Positions 9,005 through 17,464 of a DNA stretch of 64,000 nucleotides are shown piece by piece. The stretch is from Mesobacillus selenatarsenatis SF-1 (GTDB taxonomy: Bacteria; Bacillota; Bacilli; Bacillales; Cytobacillaceae). Every line of letters starts with the position of its first letter. Positions within the stretch are counted from its first letter, which is position 1. The DNA lies in assembly GCF_000813125.1 (NCBI RefSeq), contig NZ_BASE01000041.1, positions 1-64,000 of the forward strand, read 5' to 3'. Position numbers and translations under genes: made by a program. A model generated the notes under the pieces. It had not been told where the DNA came from. It saw only the letters and a program-made list of their open reading frames with translations, and did no database searches.

Positions 9005-9035
9005 TTAGCCACTGCCAGGAAACCGGCGGTGGCTA
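9005..9035 (+). terminator. Terminator after the Spo0E-like gene
   Basis: Hairpin TTAGCCACTGCC / GGCGGTGGCTAA with one G-T pair and an 8-nt loop. The following T tract is poor, so termination may be partial. Confidence 0.55.
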
Positions 9036-9120
9036 AAATGTTTCTAAAAGAAGACTTCAATCAAATATCCCCCCAAGTTCTGTCCGGCCCTCCGCCAATA
9101 ATTTAACAATTTGCTCAAAT

Positions 9121-9182
9121 TTTCACGTGAAAGTTGCTTTGTGTGATATTTATCATATTTTAAAATTTATATTTTATATATT
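9121..9182 (+). promoter_or_regulatory. Candidate FNR-type control region of fixABCX
   Basis: Within the 476-bp gap 8981-9456 lie a perfect 12-bp palindrome TTTCACGTGAAA (9121-9132) and TGTGA-N6-TCATA (9142-9157). The latter is one base from the Bacillus FNR box TGTGA-N6-TCACA. A TATATT hexamer lies at 9177-9182, putting the box near -40. The remainder of the gap up to the fixA ribosome binding site is AT-rich and I see nothing else in it. Confidence 0.4.
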
Positions 9183-9456
9183 TTTAACATAGATAGGTTT
9201 TTATATCATCATGCGAATCACTCCATCATCATCTACAGTTCAACGCACTGCCATTGTAGACAACTATAAGTTCATCAATGTCATAACCTCATTTTTCACC
9301 ATTTGAAATACAATTTTGCTTTCCACTTTTTTAATTGTTGGTACTATGCATGTAATGCGATTCATATATCGTACTACATAGCATTTTATTTTTTAACTGC
9401 CAAAGTAACCGCTTACAAGTTAATAGTTTTACATTTTGAGGAGGGGAAAAGAGAGT

Positions 9457-10284
9457 ATGCACATTGTCGTATGTGTCAAGCAAGTGCCCGATACAAAGAT
9501 CATCAAAATCAATCCTAAGACAAATACTCTGGACAGGCGAAGCGCACCAGCAATTTTGAACCCTTATGACGCACACGCTGTACAGGAAGCAGTAAAAATC
9601 AGGAATAAAACCGGCGGAACGATCTCCGTTCTTTCAATGGGACCGCCACAGGCAGTAGCAGTTATAAAGAAGAGCGTTGAAATTGGCGCAGACCTGGGAT
9701 ATCTAATCTCAGACAGGGCATTCGCAGGAGCAGATACCCTGGCTACAAGCTATGCGCTCTCCAAAGCGCTTGAAAAAATATCGAAGGATAATCCGATTGA
9801 TCTTGTTATTTGCGGGAAGCATGCGATTGATGGGGATACTGGACAAGTAGGACCAGGAATCGCCCGCAGGCTGGATATACCGCCAATTACGAATGTTATT
9901 GAAGTTTCAGAGGTTAATAAAGAAGAAAAATATGTTCATATCAAGCGTAAGCAAATCGATGGATACGAAGTTATTCAATCACAGCTCCCTTGCTTACTCA
10001 CTGTTGAAAAGGAGATTAATGACATAGAGTATGCACCGCTTACAAATATGATCAATGCAGCACGATATGAGCCAGTCATCTGGTCTGTGAATGATCTTGA
10101 GGATGTTGACAAGACACAGTTGGGATTAAAAGGATCTCCAACGATTGTTGGCAAGATGTTCAGTCCGCCAAAGCTTGAAGGCGGGAAAAGAATTGAAGGA
10201 AGCACTGATTCTCAGGTAGAACAGCTTATGGGAATTTTAATGGAAAGAAAAGATTTATTGAAAATAAAAACAGCCAACTCTTGA
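9457..10284 (+). CDS. fixA: FixA / electron transfer flavoprotein beta subunit
   Basis: A 275-residue ETF beta-family protein (N-terminal VVCVKQVPDT; DGDTGQVGP and SQLPCLLTVEKEIN signatures). With FixB it forms the flavoprotein that hands electrons to FixC and FixX. First gene of a tight fixABCX operon. In several bacteria FixABCX bifurcates electrons from NADH to quinone and a low-potential ferredoxin; whether that occurs here is unknown, as no nitrogenase is in the window. The ATG at 9457 has GAGGAGGGG upstream. Confidence 0.9.
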   Translation: MHIVVCVKQVPDTKIIKINPKTNTLDRRSAPAILNPYDAHAVQEAVKIRNKTGGTISVLSMGPPQAVAVIKKSVEIGADLGYLISDRAFAGADTLATSYALSKALEKISKDNPIDLVICGKHAIDGDTGQVGPGIARRLDIPPITNVIEVSEVNKEEKYVHIKRKQIDGYEVIQSQLPCLLTVEKEINDIEYAPLTNMINAARYEPVIWSVNDLEDVDKTQLGLKGSPTIVGKMFSPPKLEGGKRIEGSTDSQVEQLMGILMERKDLLKIKTANS

Positions 10285-10310
10285 TTCGATTTAAAAGGGG
10301 GAGTAGCAGG

Positions 10311-11336
10311 ATGGAAGAAAACCAGGGAGTCTGGGTATTCATTGAAGTAAATGATGGAAGTATTGAAGGTGTTTCACTGGAATTACTGGGTGCGGGAAGG
10401 AAGCTTGCAGACAAGCTGGAAGTTCCGCTTTCCGGAGTAATGCTCGGGAAAGATGTCATGCCATTAGCTAATGAAGTTATCTATGCTGGTGCAGATCAAG
10501 TATATGTCGTTGATCACCCGGTCCTGAAGAATTATCGGACTGAATCATATATGAAGTGTGTCTGTACACTGGCTGAAAAATATAAGCCGGAAATCTTCCT
10601 TTATGGAGCAACGCCAAATGGAAAAGACCTGGCGAGTGCTGTTGCAACTGATTTAAGTACAGGTTTGACAGCTGATACGACAATGCTCGATGTCGATGTT
10701 GAGAAAAGATTGCTCGAGGCTAGCCGTCCTGCTTTTGGTGGAAATATCATGGCCACCATTCTATGTAAAAAGCACAGGCCGCAAATGGCAACGGTACGCC
10801 CGAAGGTGATGAAAGCCCTAGAAACCGATGAAGGCAGGAAGGGAGTCATCATCGAAGAGGAATTAGAACTTCGTGAAGAAGATATGCGCACTAAAGTGCT
10901 TAAAATTGTGAAGGACGTAACAAAAAAAGCAAGCCTTTCAGAAGCCCATGTCATCGTGGCAGGCGGAAAAGGTTTAGGAGACATCCAGGGATTCCAGCTT
11001 ATTCATGAGCTTGCGGAAGTAATTGGTGCAAGTGTGGGAGGAACAAGGGATGTCGTTGAGGCAGGATGGCTGAAGCATGAGCAGCAAATTGGCCAGACTG
11101 GCGAGACTGTCACTCCGAAAATCTACTTTGCCATCGGGATCTCAGGGGCAATCCAGCATGTTGAAGGAATGAAAAACTCTGAGCTGATCATCGCGATCAA
11201 CAAGGATGCGAACGCTCCAATTTTCGATGTTGCCACATATGGCATTGTCGGCGATGCATTGGAAATTGTTCCGAAATTAATCAAGCAGTTCAAAGAGCTC
11301 AGCAAAGAGAAGGGCGGGGAAATGAGCTATGTCTGA
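10311..11336 (+). CDS. fixB: FixB / electron transfer flavoprotein alpha subunit
   Basis: An ETF alpha-family protein of 341 residues. The C-terminal FAD domain shows SVGGTRDVVEAGW, QIGQTG and FAIGISGAIQH, the FAD-binding stretch of the family. Partner of FixA. The ATG at 10311 has GGGGGAG with 7-nt spacing, and its 3' end overlaps fixC by 8 nt, consistent with co-translation. Confidence 0.9.
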   Translation: MEENQGVWVFIEVNDGSIEGVSLELLGAGRKLADKLEVPLSGVMLGKDVMPLANEVIYAGADQVYVVDHPVLKNYRTESYMKCVCTLAEKYKPEIFLYGATPNGKDLASAVATDLSTGLTADTTMLDVDVEKRLLEASRPAFGGNIMATILCKKHRPQMATVRPKVMKALETDEGRKGVIIEEELELREEDMRTKVLKIVKDVTKKASLSEAHVIVAGGKGLGDIQGFQLIHELAEVIGASVGGTRDVVEAGWLKHEQQIGQTGETVTPKIYFAIGISGAIQHVEGMKNSELIIAINKDANAPIFDVATYGIVGDALEIVPKLIKQFKELSKEKGGEMSYV

Positions 11337-12624
11337 AAAATTTGATGTAATCGTCGTAGGAGCCGGTCCTGCTGGAACTTCATGTGCTTATAACTGTGCG
11401 AAAAATGGACTGAAAGTTTTGTTGATTGAGCGCGGTGAATATCCAGGCTCAAAGAACGTAATGGGTGGAGTACTTTACCGTAAACAGATGGAAGACATCA
11501 TTCCGGAGTTTTGGAAGGAAGCGCCTCTCGAAAGGCCAGTTGTTGAACAGCGATTCTGGATGATGGATAAAGAATCCGTTGTCCAGTTTGGTTACAAAGG
11601 TCTTGAATGGGCAGCTGAACCATATAATAACTTTACAGTGCTGCGTGCACAATTTGACCAATGGTTCGCACAGAAAGCGGTTGAGCAGGGTGCATTATTG
11701 ATAAACGAAACAGTTGTTACTGAATGTATCGTTGAAAATGGTAAGGTTATAGGAGTGCGAACCGATCGTCCTGATGGAGAGGCATATGCAGATGTTGTTG
11801 TCCTTGCAGACGGAGTCAACTCCCTGCTTTCCAAGCAGCTTGGCTTCCACAGGGAATTCCGCCCTGATGAAGTTGCCCTGACGGTTATGGAAGTAATCAA
11901 TCTTCCGAAGGATAAAATCAATGACCGCTTCAATCTTGAAGGAAATCACGGTACTACGATTGAGATTTTTGGTGACTCAACAAAAGGCAACCTGGGTACG
12001 GCCTTCCTTTATACAAACAAAGAAAGTTTGAACATCGGGGTAGGAACGACACTGTCCAGTATGATCAAAGCTAAATTGAAGCCATATGAGCTGCTTGATT
12101 ACCTGAAAAAACATCCAATGGTGCGTCCTTATCTTGAGGGCGGGGAATCAGCAGAATACCTGGCCCACTTGATTCCTGAGGGAGGATTCAATTCTGTGCC
12201 GAGGGTTGCCGGTAACGGTGTGCTTGTAGTCGGCGATGCCGCCCAGCTAGTTAATGCCATTCACCGTGAGGGTTCGAACATGGCGATGGCTTCAGGCCAA
12301 ATGGCAGCGGAAGCCATCGTTGAGGCCAAAAAAGATGACGACTTCAGTGAGAACAGCTTGAATCGATATAAGGAAGCATTATTCGGAAGCTTTATCATTA
12401 AGGACCTTGAAAAATATAAGGATGCAGCACATACCTTTGAGACTTACCCACAATACTTCAAGGAATACCTGCCAATGATGAACAAAGCAATGAGCAAGTT
12501 CTTCACAGTCGATGGAACACCTAAGAGAGAAAAACAAAAGGAAATCATGCGCAGCGTGACGGCTGAAAAAGGAACCTTTAAGGTAATGCAAGACATCTAT
12601 CGTGCCTGGAAGGCGGTGAAATAA
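11329..12624 (+). CDS. fixC: FixC, flavoprotein-quinone oxidoreductase
   Basis: A 431-residue FAD oxidoreductase of the ETF-quinone oxidoreductase family. The N-terminal dinucleotide fold reads VIVVGAGPAGTSCA, and the second FAD motif is VLVVGDAAQLVN. It passes electrons from FixAB to the quinone pool with FixX. The stop and the fixX start share one base (TAATG). Confidence 0.9.
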   Translation: MSEKFDVIVVGAGPAGTSCAYNCAKNGLKVLLIERGEYPGSKNVMGGVLYRKQMEDIIPEFWKEAPLERPVVEQRFWMMDKESVVQFGYKGLEWAAEPYNNFTVLRAQFDQWFAQKAVEQGALLINETVVTECIVENGKVIGVRTDRPDGEAYADVVVLADGVNSLLSKQLGFHREFRPDEVALTVMEVINLPKDKINDRFNLEGNHGTTIEIFGDSTKGNLGTAFLYTNKESLNIGVGTTLSSMIKAKLKPYELLDYLKKHPMVRPYLEGGESAEYLAHLIPEGGFNSVPRVAGNGVLVVGDAAQLVNAIHREGSNMAMASGQMAAEAIVEAKKDDDFSENSLNRYKEALFGSFIIKDLEKYKDAAHTFETYPQYFKEYLPMMNKAMSKFFTVDGTPKREKQKEIMRSVTAEKGTFKVMQDIYRAWKAVK

Positions 12625-12908
12625 TGTCAACGACGAACATCGAGGAAAAACAATTTCTTTTAAGGTTTAAGTGTGACACGAAATCGCATCTTACAGTATT
12701 GGACCATGACGTCTGCATGACTCAGTGCCCTGACAAACTCTGTACAGTATTCTGCCCGGCTGAAGTATACAAATGGGAAGGAAAGAGGATGCAGGTAGGC
12801 TATGAAGGCTGTCACGAATGCGGCAGCTGCCGCATCGGCTGCCCATACCAAAATATCAAATGGGAATATCCAAAAGGCGGACACGGAATTGTATTCAGGC
12901 TAGCTTAA
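12624..12908 (+). CDS. fixX: FixX, ferredoxin-like subunit
   Basis: A 94-residue ferredoxin-like protein. The cluster motif CHECGSCRIGCP near residues 68-79 can hold a 4Fe-4S centre, and additional Cys occur earlier (CMTQCPDKLCTVFCP). It works with FixC in electron delivery to quinone. Last gene of fixABCX; a terminator follows 15 nt after the stop. Confidence 0.9.
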   Translation: MSTTNIEEKQFLLRFKCDTKSHLTVLDHDVCMTQCPDKLCTVFCPAEVYKWEGKRMQVGYEGCHECGSCRIGCPYQNIKWEYPKGGHGIVFRLA

Positions 12909-12922
12909 TAGTTTACAAGAAG

Positions 12923-12957
12923 AGACTGGGGGACAGATGTTGTTCGTCGGTCTTTTT
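12923..12957 (+). terminator. Terminator of fixABCX
   Basis: AGACTGGGGGAC pairs with GTTCGTCGGTCT (G-U pairs and one mismatch), followed by TTTTT. From 12958 to 13198 I see no further gene or site. Confidence 0.65.
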
Positions 12958-13198
12958 GCTGTTGTAAATGCGAAGAAAAATGAAATGAAAACGAAACCTG
13001 GTCCATTAAATGCCTGAATAATCGTGGCTTGACTAAAAGGTTCAGAAAATGTCCGGATATGACTTGAATGAGGATGAAGGGATAATACTCTTAAGAAATT
13101 GAAACTAACAATTATTCTATATTCATCATATGTAAGTTAATTCACAAATGGGTTCAAAAAAGGGTGGAGCTTTTCAAGAGAGGAATAAATGAGGGGGA

Positions 13199-13534
13199 TT
13201 AACTGATTTTTTCTTGCTGGCACACTGCGTGAAGCTGGTCACTAAGGATCTCTTTTTCTATATTCCGCGCTGCCTCAACAGCTTCATCAAACCGATCATA
13301 CAGAGTTGAAGCATATACTGGTTTGCCAGCATCATAGATTCCGGATGAATCTGATTTATATATCGTAACGTTCCAATGGTAAAATTCCCGGCCATCTTCT
13401 GGGTGGCCCTGAAGTCCAATCAGTAAATGAGTATGCAGCATGTCAGGCTGGATATCAAGGAAGGCTTTCTTGTCACTGAGCCCGGCTGGCATAAGTGCCT
13501 TTTTGTAAAAATCGCGATACAAATTATTTTGCAA
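13199..13534 (-). CDS. Uncharacterised 111-residue protein
   Basis: I do not recognise a family. The protein is soluble, with no signal peptide or membrane segment, and mixed alpha/beta in character (LDIQPDMLHTHLLIGLQGHPEDG, YHWNVTIYKSD). It starts at TTG, supported by AAAAGGAGTG at good spacing. It is divergent from the hemerythrin gene, sharing the 216-bp region that contains an FNR-type box, so it might be oxygen-regulated. That is only positional inference. Confidence 0.65.
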   Translation of the reverse strand: MQNNLYRDFYKKALMPAGLSDKKAFLDIQPDMLHTHLLIGLQGHPEDGREFYHWNVTIYKSDSSGIYDAGKPVYASTLYDRFDEAVEAARNIEKEILSDQLHAVCQQEKIS

Positions 13535-13674
13535 TGTAAATTCACTCCTTTTCCTTTAAGCTATAAATTCATTATATGTAAGGATTTATAATATTTGAAG
13601 TTTAATTGTTAAAATTTTTAGAAAGTTTAACAAAGTGTCATTCTTTCTTCACATTTTCTCAAATTTATTGTAAT

Positions 13675-13717
13675 TGTGATTCCTATCACAACCTGGAATA
13701 CGATCACTTTCTATAAT
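13675..13717 (+). promoter_or_regulatory. FNR box and promoter of the hemerythrin gene
   Basis: TGTGATTCCTATCACA (13675-13690) is a perfect TGTGA-N6-TCACA FNR/CRP-type palindrome. TATAAT lies at 13712-13717, giving a start near 13724 and placing the box centre at about -41.5, the class II activator position used by Bacillus Fnr. No good -35 hexamer is present, as expected for an activator-dependent promoter. Confidence 0.75.
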
Positions 13718-13750
13718 GAAACTATCAAAACAAATAGGAGGCCGATTAGG

Positions 13751-14278
13751 ATGACAGGCTGTATGAGTGGTATCAACCAGGATTCAAGTTTTACATTAAG
13801 TGCAGGTCTTCAACAATTAAAAAATGAACATCCACCTTTATTGGAGAGGCTGGCGAACCTTTTAAATATTTCAGTAAAGATTGAGGAAGGGGAGCAAATG
13901 GAGGAATACTTCTCGAAGTTGAGAGAACTGGTCATTGAGTTCCTTGCTGAGCTTGAACCGCATTCGGAGCGGGAAGAAGGCGTATTGTTTGAGATGATGG
14001 CAGTTTATATTGGCAGGGAAATGGGACCGATTGCAGTAATGGAATATGAACATGATCAGGCAAAGCGCTTCATTGGAACCTTCCTCCACAATACAAAGGA
14101 TGGGACAACAGGTTTTACAAATGAGAAAATGATTGAAAATGCTCAAATGATAAAAAATGCTAACTACACACTGGTGAGCCATTTCGCTAAAGAAGAAAGC
14201 ATCCTTTTCCCCATGGCAGAGAATATGTTCAGCGAGGAAGAGAAGCAAGAGCTGGCAGCGCGTATAAAAATAATTTAA
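13751..14278 (+). CDS. Hemerythrin-domain protein
   Basis: A 175-residue four-helix protein. Candidate di-iron ligands are in NEHPPLLERL, EPHSEREEGVLF, EYEHDQAKRF and SHFAKEESILFPMAE, the spaced His/Glu pattern of hemerythrin-like proteins (YtfE/DUF438 relatives), which bind O2 or help repair nitrosative and oxidative damage to iron centres. The ATG at 13751 has AGGAGG upstream; the longer in-frame extension would start inside the FNR box. The promoter suggests induction when oxygen is limiting. Confidence 0.8.
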   Translation: MTGCMSGINQDSSFTLSAGLQQLKNEHPPLLERLANLLNISVKIEEGEQMEEYFSKLRELVIEFLAELEPHSEREEGVLFEMMAVYIGREMGPIAVMEYEHDQAKRFIGTFLHNTKDGTTGFTNEKMIENAQMIKNANYTLVSHFAKEESILFPMAENMFSEEEKQELAARIKII

Positions 14279-14288
14279 AAGTAACTAA

Positions 14289-14319
14289 AAAGGGTGAAGC
14301 CATTAAAGCTTCACCCTTT
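14289..14319. terminator. Bidirectional terminator
   Basis: AAAGGGTGAAGC / GCTTCACCCTTT, a perfect 12-bp stem between convergent genes. Confidence 0.85.
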
Positions 14320-14330
14320 CTGTATATAAA

Positions 14331-14525
14331 TTAAGCTTCTGTAATCGTTACAAGCTTAATGTCTTTCGTATCGAATCTATAAAAAACATTATCTTCACCA
14401 GTGAATTCAATCTGGCCTTCTTGATCTTTTGCATCCTGGATGGCTTCTGAAATGTTTTCTACCTCGATTGGTCGTGACACTTTAAAATCTTTTTCAAAAA
14501 AATAGTTAATCTTAAACTTAGACAT
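14331..14525 (-). CDS. Uncharacterised 64-residue protein
   Basis: Small acidic cytosolic protein (KINYFFEKDFKVSRP, GEDNVFYRFDTKD) with no recognised domain. Supported by GGGAGA upstream of its ATG and a shared terminator downstream. Its sequence pattern suggests an alternating beta structure. Confidence 0.65.
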   Translation of the reverse strand: MSKFKINYFFEKDFKVSRPIEVENISEAIQDAKDQEGQIEFTGEDNVFYRFDTKDIKLVTITEA

Positions 14526-14691
14526 GATGATCTCCCTTCTTTTATCTTCATTTTCTTTTTTTCCTTAACAGGAGCATGCCTAAACATAAATATGCAAATG
14601 GAATATTTTTGTTAGGATCTTTTCGTAAACTTTGTTGCTTTCTCAACTACTTATCGCAACCTTGTTTAGACGTATCCTCGAAAAAAGCCTT

Positions 14692-15927
14692 CTATGAATT
14701 ATTCCATTCAGCAAGTTTTTCATCTTGTGGAAGGAGCATGGTCAATATTCCGAGGAAGGGAAGGAATCCTACACTGATGATCATCAATGGCAAACCAATC
14801 AAGTCAGCAAGATACCCGAGTCCCACAGAACCAATGGCGCCCATTCCGAATGCGAGACCTACTGTCAGCCCAGCCATTGTCCCAATTTTACCGGGAACCA
14901 GCTCCTGGGCATATACCACCGTAACAGAAAAGCTCGACATCAGGATGAATCCGCTTATCGTCAGCAAAGCGAATGCAACTACATATGGCATAAATGGAAT
15001 GATTGCGGAAAGTGGCGCAGTAGCGATCATCGAAAGAAAAATAATGTTTTTCTTGCCGAAACGGTCTGCGAGCGGGCCTCCGAAAAAAGTGCCGAAAGCA
15101 CCTGCAACCAGGAATGCAAACAGGAAAATTTGCGCCTCCTTAATCGAAATGCCATATTTATCGATTGCATAAAATGCATAGAAGTTCGTCATACCTGAAA
15201 TATACCAGGATCGGGCAAAAATCAAAAATAAAATCAGGACAAGCGCCATTTTGATATTTTTTGAAATCCCCTTGTTTACTTGTTTGCTAGATTGTTTGGC
15301 TTTGGCGGCTATTTTTTCATAATCCAATTTTCGGCTGTACCAGGCTGCGATATATAAAAGCAGACCAACGGCGATTGCAGCTACAAGCGTAAACCAAACT
15401 GCTCCGAATTGACCGAGTGGTACGAGAATGAGCGCTGTAATCAGCGGGGCAAGTGCCTGGCCGGAATTGCCCCCGACCTGATAAATGGACTGTGCCAATC
15501 CCCTGCGCGGTCCAGCTGCCATATAGGCAACCCTGGAACCTTCTGGATGGAAAACAGCTGACCCAAGACCAATGAATAAAACTGAAAGAATAACAAACTC
15601 AAAGCTCGGAGCGAATGCCAGTCCAAGAACACCGAACATCGTCGAAGTCAAACCAAGCGGAAGGGCATAAGGCATTGGCTTTTTATCGGTTGCCATCCCT
15701 ATCAAAGGCTGAAGAATGGAAGAAACGATATTCAATGAAAAGGCAATCATCCCTAATTGGGTGAATGAAAGACCCATTGATTTTTCAAGTATTGGGAACA
15801 TTGCAGGAATGACAGATTGGATGGAATCATTCAATAAATGTACTAACCCGATGATGAAGAGTATCTTATACGCAGTATCGTTTTGATTCTGCGGTTTCGT
15901 CCTGACGGCGGCAGCTGATTGGGTCAT
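14692..15927 (-). CDS. MFS transporter, fosmidomycin-resistance (Fsr) type
   Basis: A 411-residue transporter with about 12 membrane segments. The N-terminal region (HLLNDSIQSVIPAMFP) and loop motif QPLIGMATDKKP are typical of the Fsr branch of the major facilitator superfamily, whose best known member exports fosmidomycin. The substrate here is unknown. Transcribed alone; a small gap containing no clear terminator separates it from the 64-residue gene. Confidence 0.85.
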   Translation of the reverse strand: MTQSAAAVRTKPQNQNDTAYKILFIIGLVHLLNDSIQSVIPAMFPILEKSMGLSFTQLGMIAFSLNIVSSILQPLIGMATDKKPMPYALPLGLTSTMFGVLGLAFAPSFEFVILSVLFIGLGSAVFHPEGSRVAYMAAGPRRGLAQSIYQVGGNSGQALAPLITALILVPLGQFGAVWFTLVAAIAVGLLLYIAAWYSRKLDYEKIAAKAKQSSKQVNKGISKNIKMALVLILFLIFARSWYISGMTNFYAFYAIDKYGISIKEAQIFLFAFLVAGAFGTFFGGPLADRFGKKNIIFLSMIATAPLSAIIPFMPYVVAFALLTISGFILMSSFSVTVVYAQELVPGKIGTMAGLTVGLAFGMGAIGSVGLGYLADLIGLPLMIISVGFLPFLGILTMLLPQDEKLAEWNNS

Positions 15928-16068
15928 GATTGTCTCCTTCTAAAATTATTTCGGTTTCCTACATATCATTTTACAAAAAAGTCACGAGATAAAAATAGCT
16001 TTTCTATTGAAATATATGGTCTAATATAATTTAGAAAATACAGATTATTTAACTAGGGGGACAACCGT

Positions 16069-17061
16069 ATGGAAAAAGCTGTGAGTTCATTGATGACCCA
16101 GGAGATTTTACACAATTTTTTGGAGCGTTTCGGCTTGGAGAGAGAAGTTAAAAAGCTTGGTGATTTTGAGAATTATGTTTATGAAACTTATATTAATGGT
16201 CATCCCTATATAATGAGGCTTACGCATAGTTCCCACAGGAGCAAGGATGAGGTTCTGTCCGAATTGGACTGGATGAGGCATTTAAACAGCAAAGGTCTGT
16301 CTGTCCCAGAAGTTTTTCCCTCGACACGAGGATACCTTGTAGAAGAAATTCTGGCAGCAGATAATAGTGGGTTTTATGGCTGCTTATATGCAAAGGCAAG
16401 GGGGAAGGCAGTCAGTGTCCGTTCTGATGAATATAATGGGGAGCTGTTCAAGAAATGGGGGGAAACGACAGGAAGGATGCATCATGCCACAAAATCCTAT
16501 AAGCCGTCTTCGGGCATAAAAGCACGCAGCAGCTGGGATGAGGACGAACTTCTATCAGTTGAAAAATATTATCCTTCTGACGAGGGGGTGTTAATAGAAA
16601 ACGCGAATGAAGTGATTGCCGCGATTTCAGCTTTACCGAAAAATGTGGATAATTACGGCATCATCCATGGTGATATTCATTCCGGTAATTTTTTTTATGA
16701 TGGAGAACTGATTCACGTATTCGACTTCGATGATGCGAGTTACCATTGGTTCGCTTCAGATATTGCGATCCCTCTGTACTATTCAATCATATATCGAATC
16801 CCTGCCAGCGAGGAAGAAGAGCGTAGCCGCTTTGGGAAGTTATTTCTAGAGGCTTTTATCGAAGGATACCAAAAAGAGAACCAGCTGCCAGAAGGCTGGA
16901 ATGAGCAAGTCCCATTGTTTTTGATGCTTCGGGATATTCTTCTATACGCAGTCCTACATAAAAAAATCGCCCCAGAGGACAGGGACGAAAAATTACAGGT
17001 GATGATGGAGGAAATCGCAGACAGAATCAGGAACAAAAAGCCGATTGTGAATATCGATTAA
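16069..17061 (+). CDS. Aminoglycoside phosphotransferase-family kinase
   Basis: A 330-residue small-molecule kinase. The Brenner motif IIHGDIHSGNFF (near residue 205) holds the catalytic Asp, and VFDFDDASYHWFASDI the metal-binding Asp, as in the APH/ChoK/SrkA superfamily. The substrate is not predictable; its length and motifs are closer to SrkA/homoserine-kinase-type proteins than to true aminoglycoside resistance enzymes. Its 3' end overlaps the convergent small membrane gene by 4 nt. Confidence 0.8.
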   Translation: MEKAVSSLMTQEILHNFLERFGLEREVKKLGDFENYVYETYINGHPYIMRLTHSSHRSKDEVLSELDWMRHLNSKGLSVPEVFPSTRGYLVEEILAADNSGFYGCLYAKARGKAVSVRSDEYNGELFKKWGETTGRMHHATKSYKPSSGIKARSSWDEDELLSVEKYYPSDEGVLIENANEVIAAISALPKNVDNYGIIHGDIHSGNFFYDGELIHVFDFDDASYHWFASDIAIPLYYSIIYRIPASEEEERSRFGKLFLEAFIEGYQKENQLPEGWNEQVPLFLMLRDILLYAVLHKKIAPEDRDEKLQVMMEEIADRIRNKKPIVNID

Positions 17062-17243
17062 GGGTTTCGATTGTTTCTTTTATGAACGGTATAAAGTAAA
17101 TAGGTTCCACTCAATAGAAGAATGACCAACAGGAAGAAGAAAAAGAAACCAATTTCATCAATTAGCGTACTTAGATAGGCAATCAGAGCAATATCTGTGA
17201 TTATAGAGATAATCAGAAAGTAGCGGATATATTGCGGGTACAT
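17058..17243 (-). CDS. Small two-helix membrane protein
   Basis: 61 residues with two hydrophobic segments (about 8-27 and 31-51) and a basic C-terminal tail KRNNRNP. AGGTGAG precedes the ATG. No family recognised. Confidence 0.6.
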   Translation of the reverse strand: MYPQYIRYFLIISIITDIALIAYLSTLIDEIGFFFFFLLVILLLSGTYLLYTVHKRNNRNP

Positions 17244-17296
17244 GTATTCTCACCTGCTTTTATTTTCTATTATGTATGTTTATGGAATATGTAATA

Positions 17297-17332
17297 CAAA
17301 CACACCAGAGCAATTTGCTGCTGGTGTGTTTG
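17297..17332. terminator. Terminator of the lemA-TPM operon
   Basis: CAAACACACCAG / CTGGTGTGTTTG, a 12-bp perfect stem. Lying downstream of the minus-strand lemA-TPM pair, it probably terminates that operon. Confidence 0.75.
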
Positions 17333-17367
17333 TTTTGAAGATGGGGATATATTTTTCCTTGTAAAAT

Positions 17368-17460
17368 GTCCAGCTCCTTCGCTAGTCGGGGCTGACCAAG
17401 GCGCTTCTGCTATTCTTTGTCCAACTCCAGCGCCTAGCCCCTCGAGACGCTTCTGCTTTT
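17368..17460 (+). repeat. Modular interspersed repeat, copy R2 (short form)
   Basis: A 93-bp remnant containing both outer-arm types (TCGGGGCTGACCAAGGCGCTT and CCAGCGCCTAGCCCCTCGA) but none of the internal modules. It abuts the stop codon of the TPM-domain gene. Confidence 0.75.
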
Positions 17461-17464
17461 CTTA

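Noticed and set aside
9303-9518. Frame overlapping the fixA start
   Set aside because: AT-rich, no ribosome site, and overlaps the well-supported fixA start in another frame.
14576-15172. Long plus-strand frame opposite the Fsr-type transporter
   Set aside because: It is a shadow of the transporter gene on the minus strand, without a ribosome site or recognisable domains.
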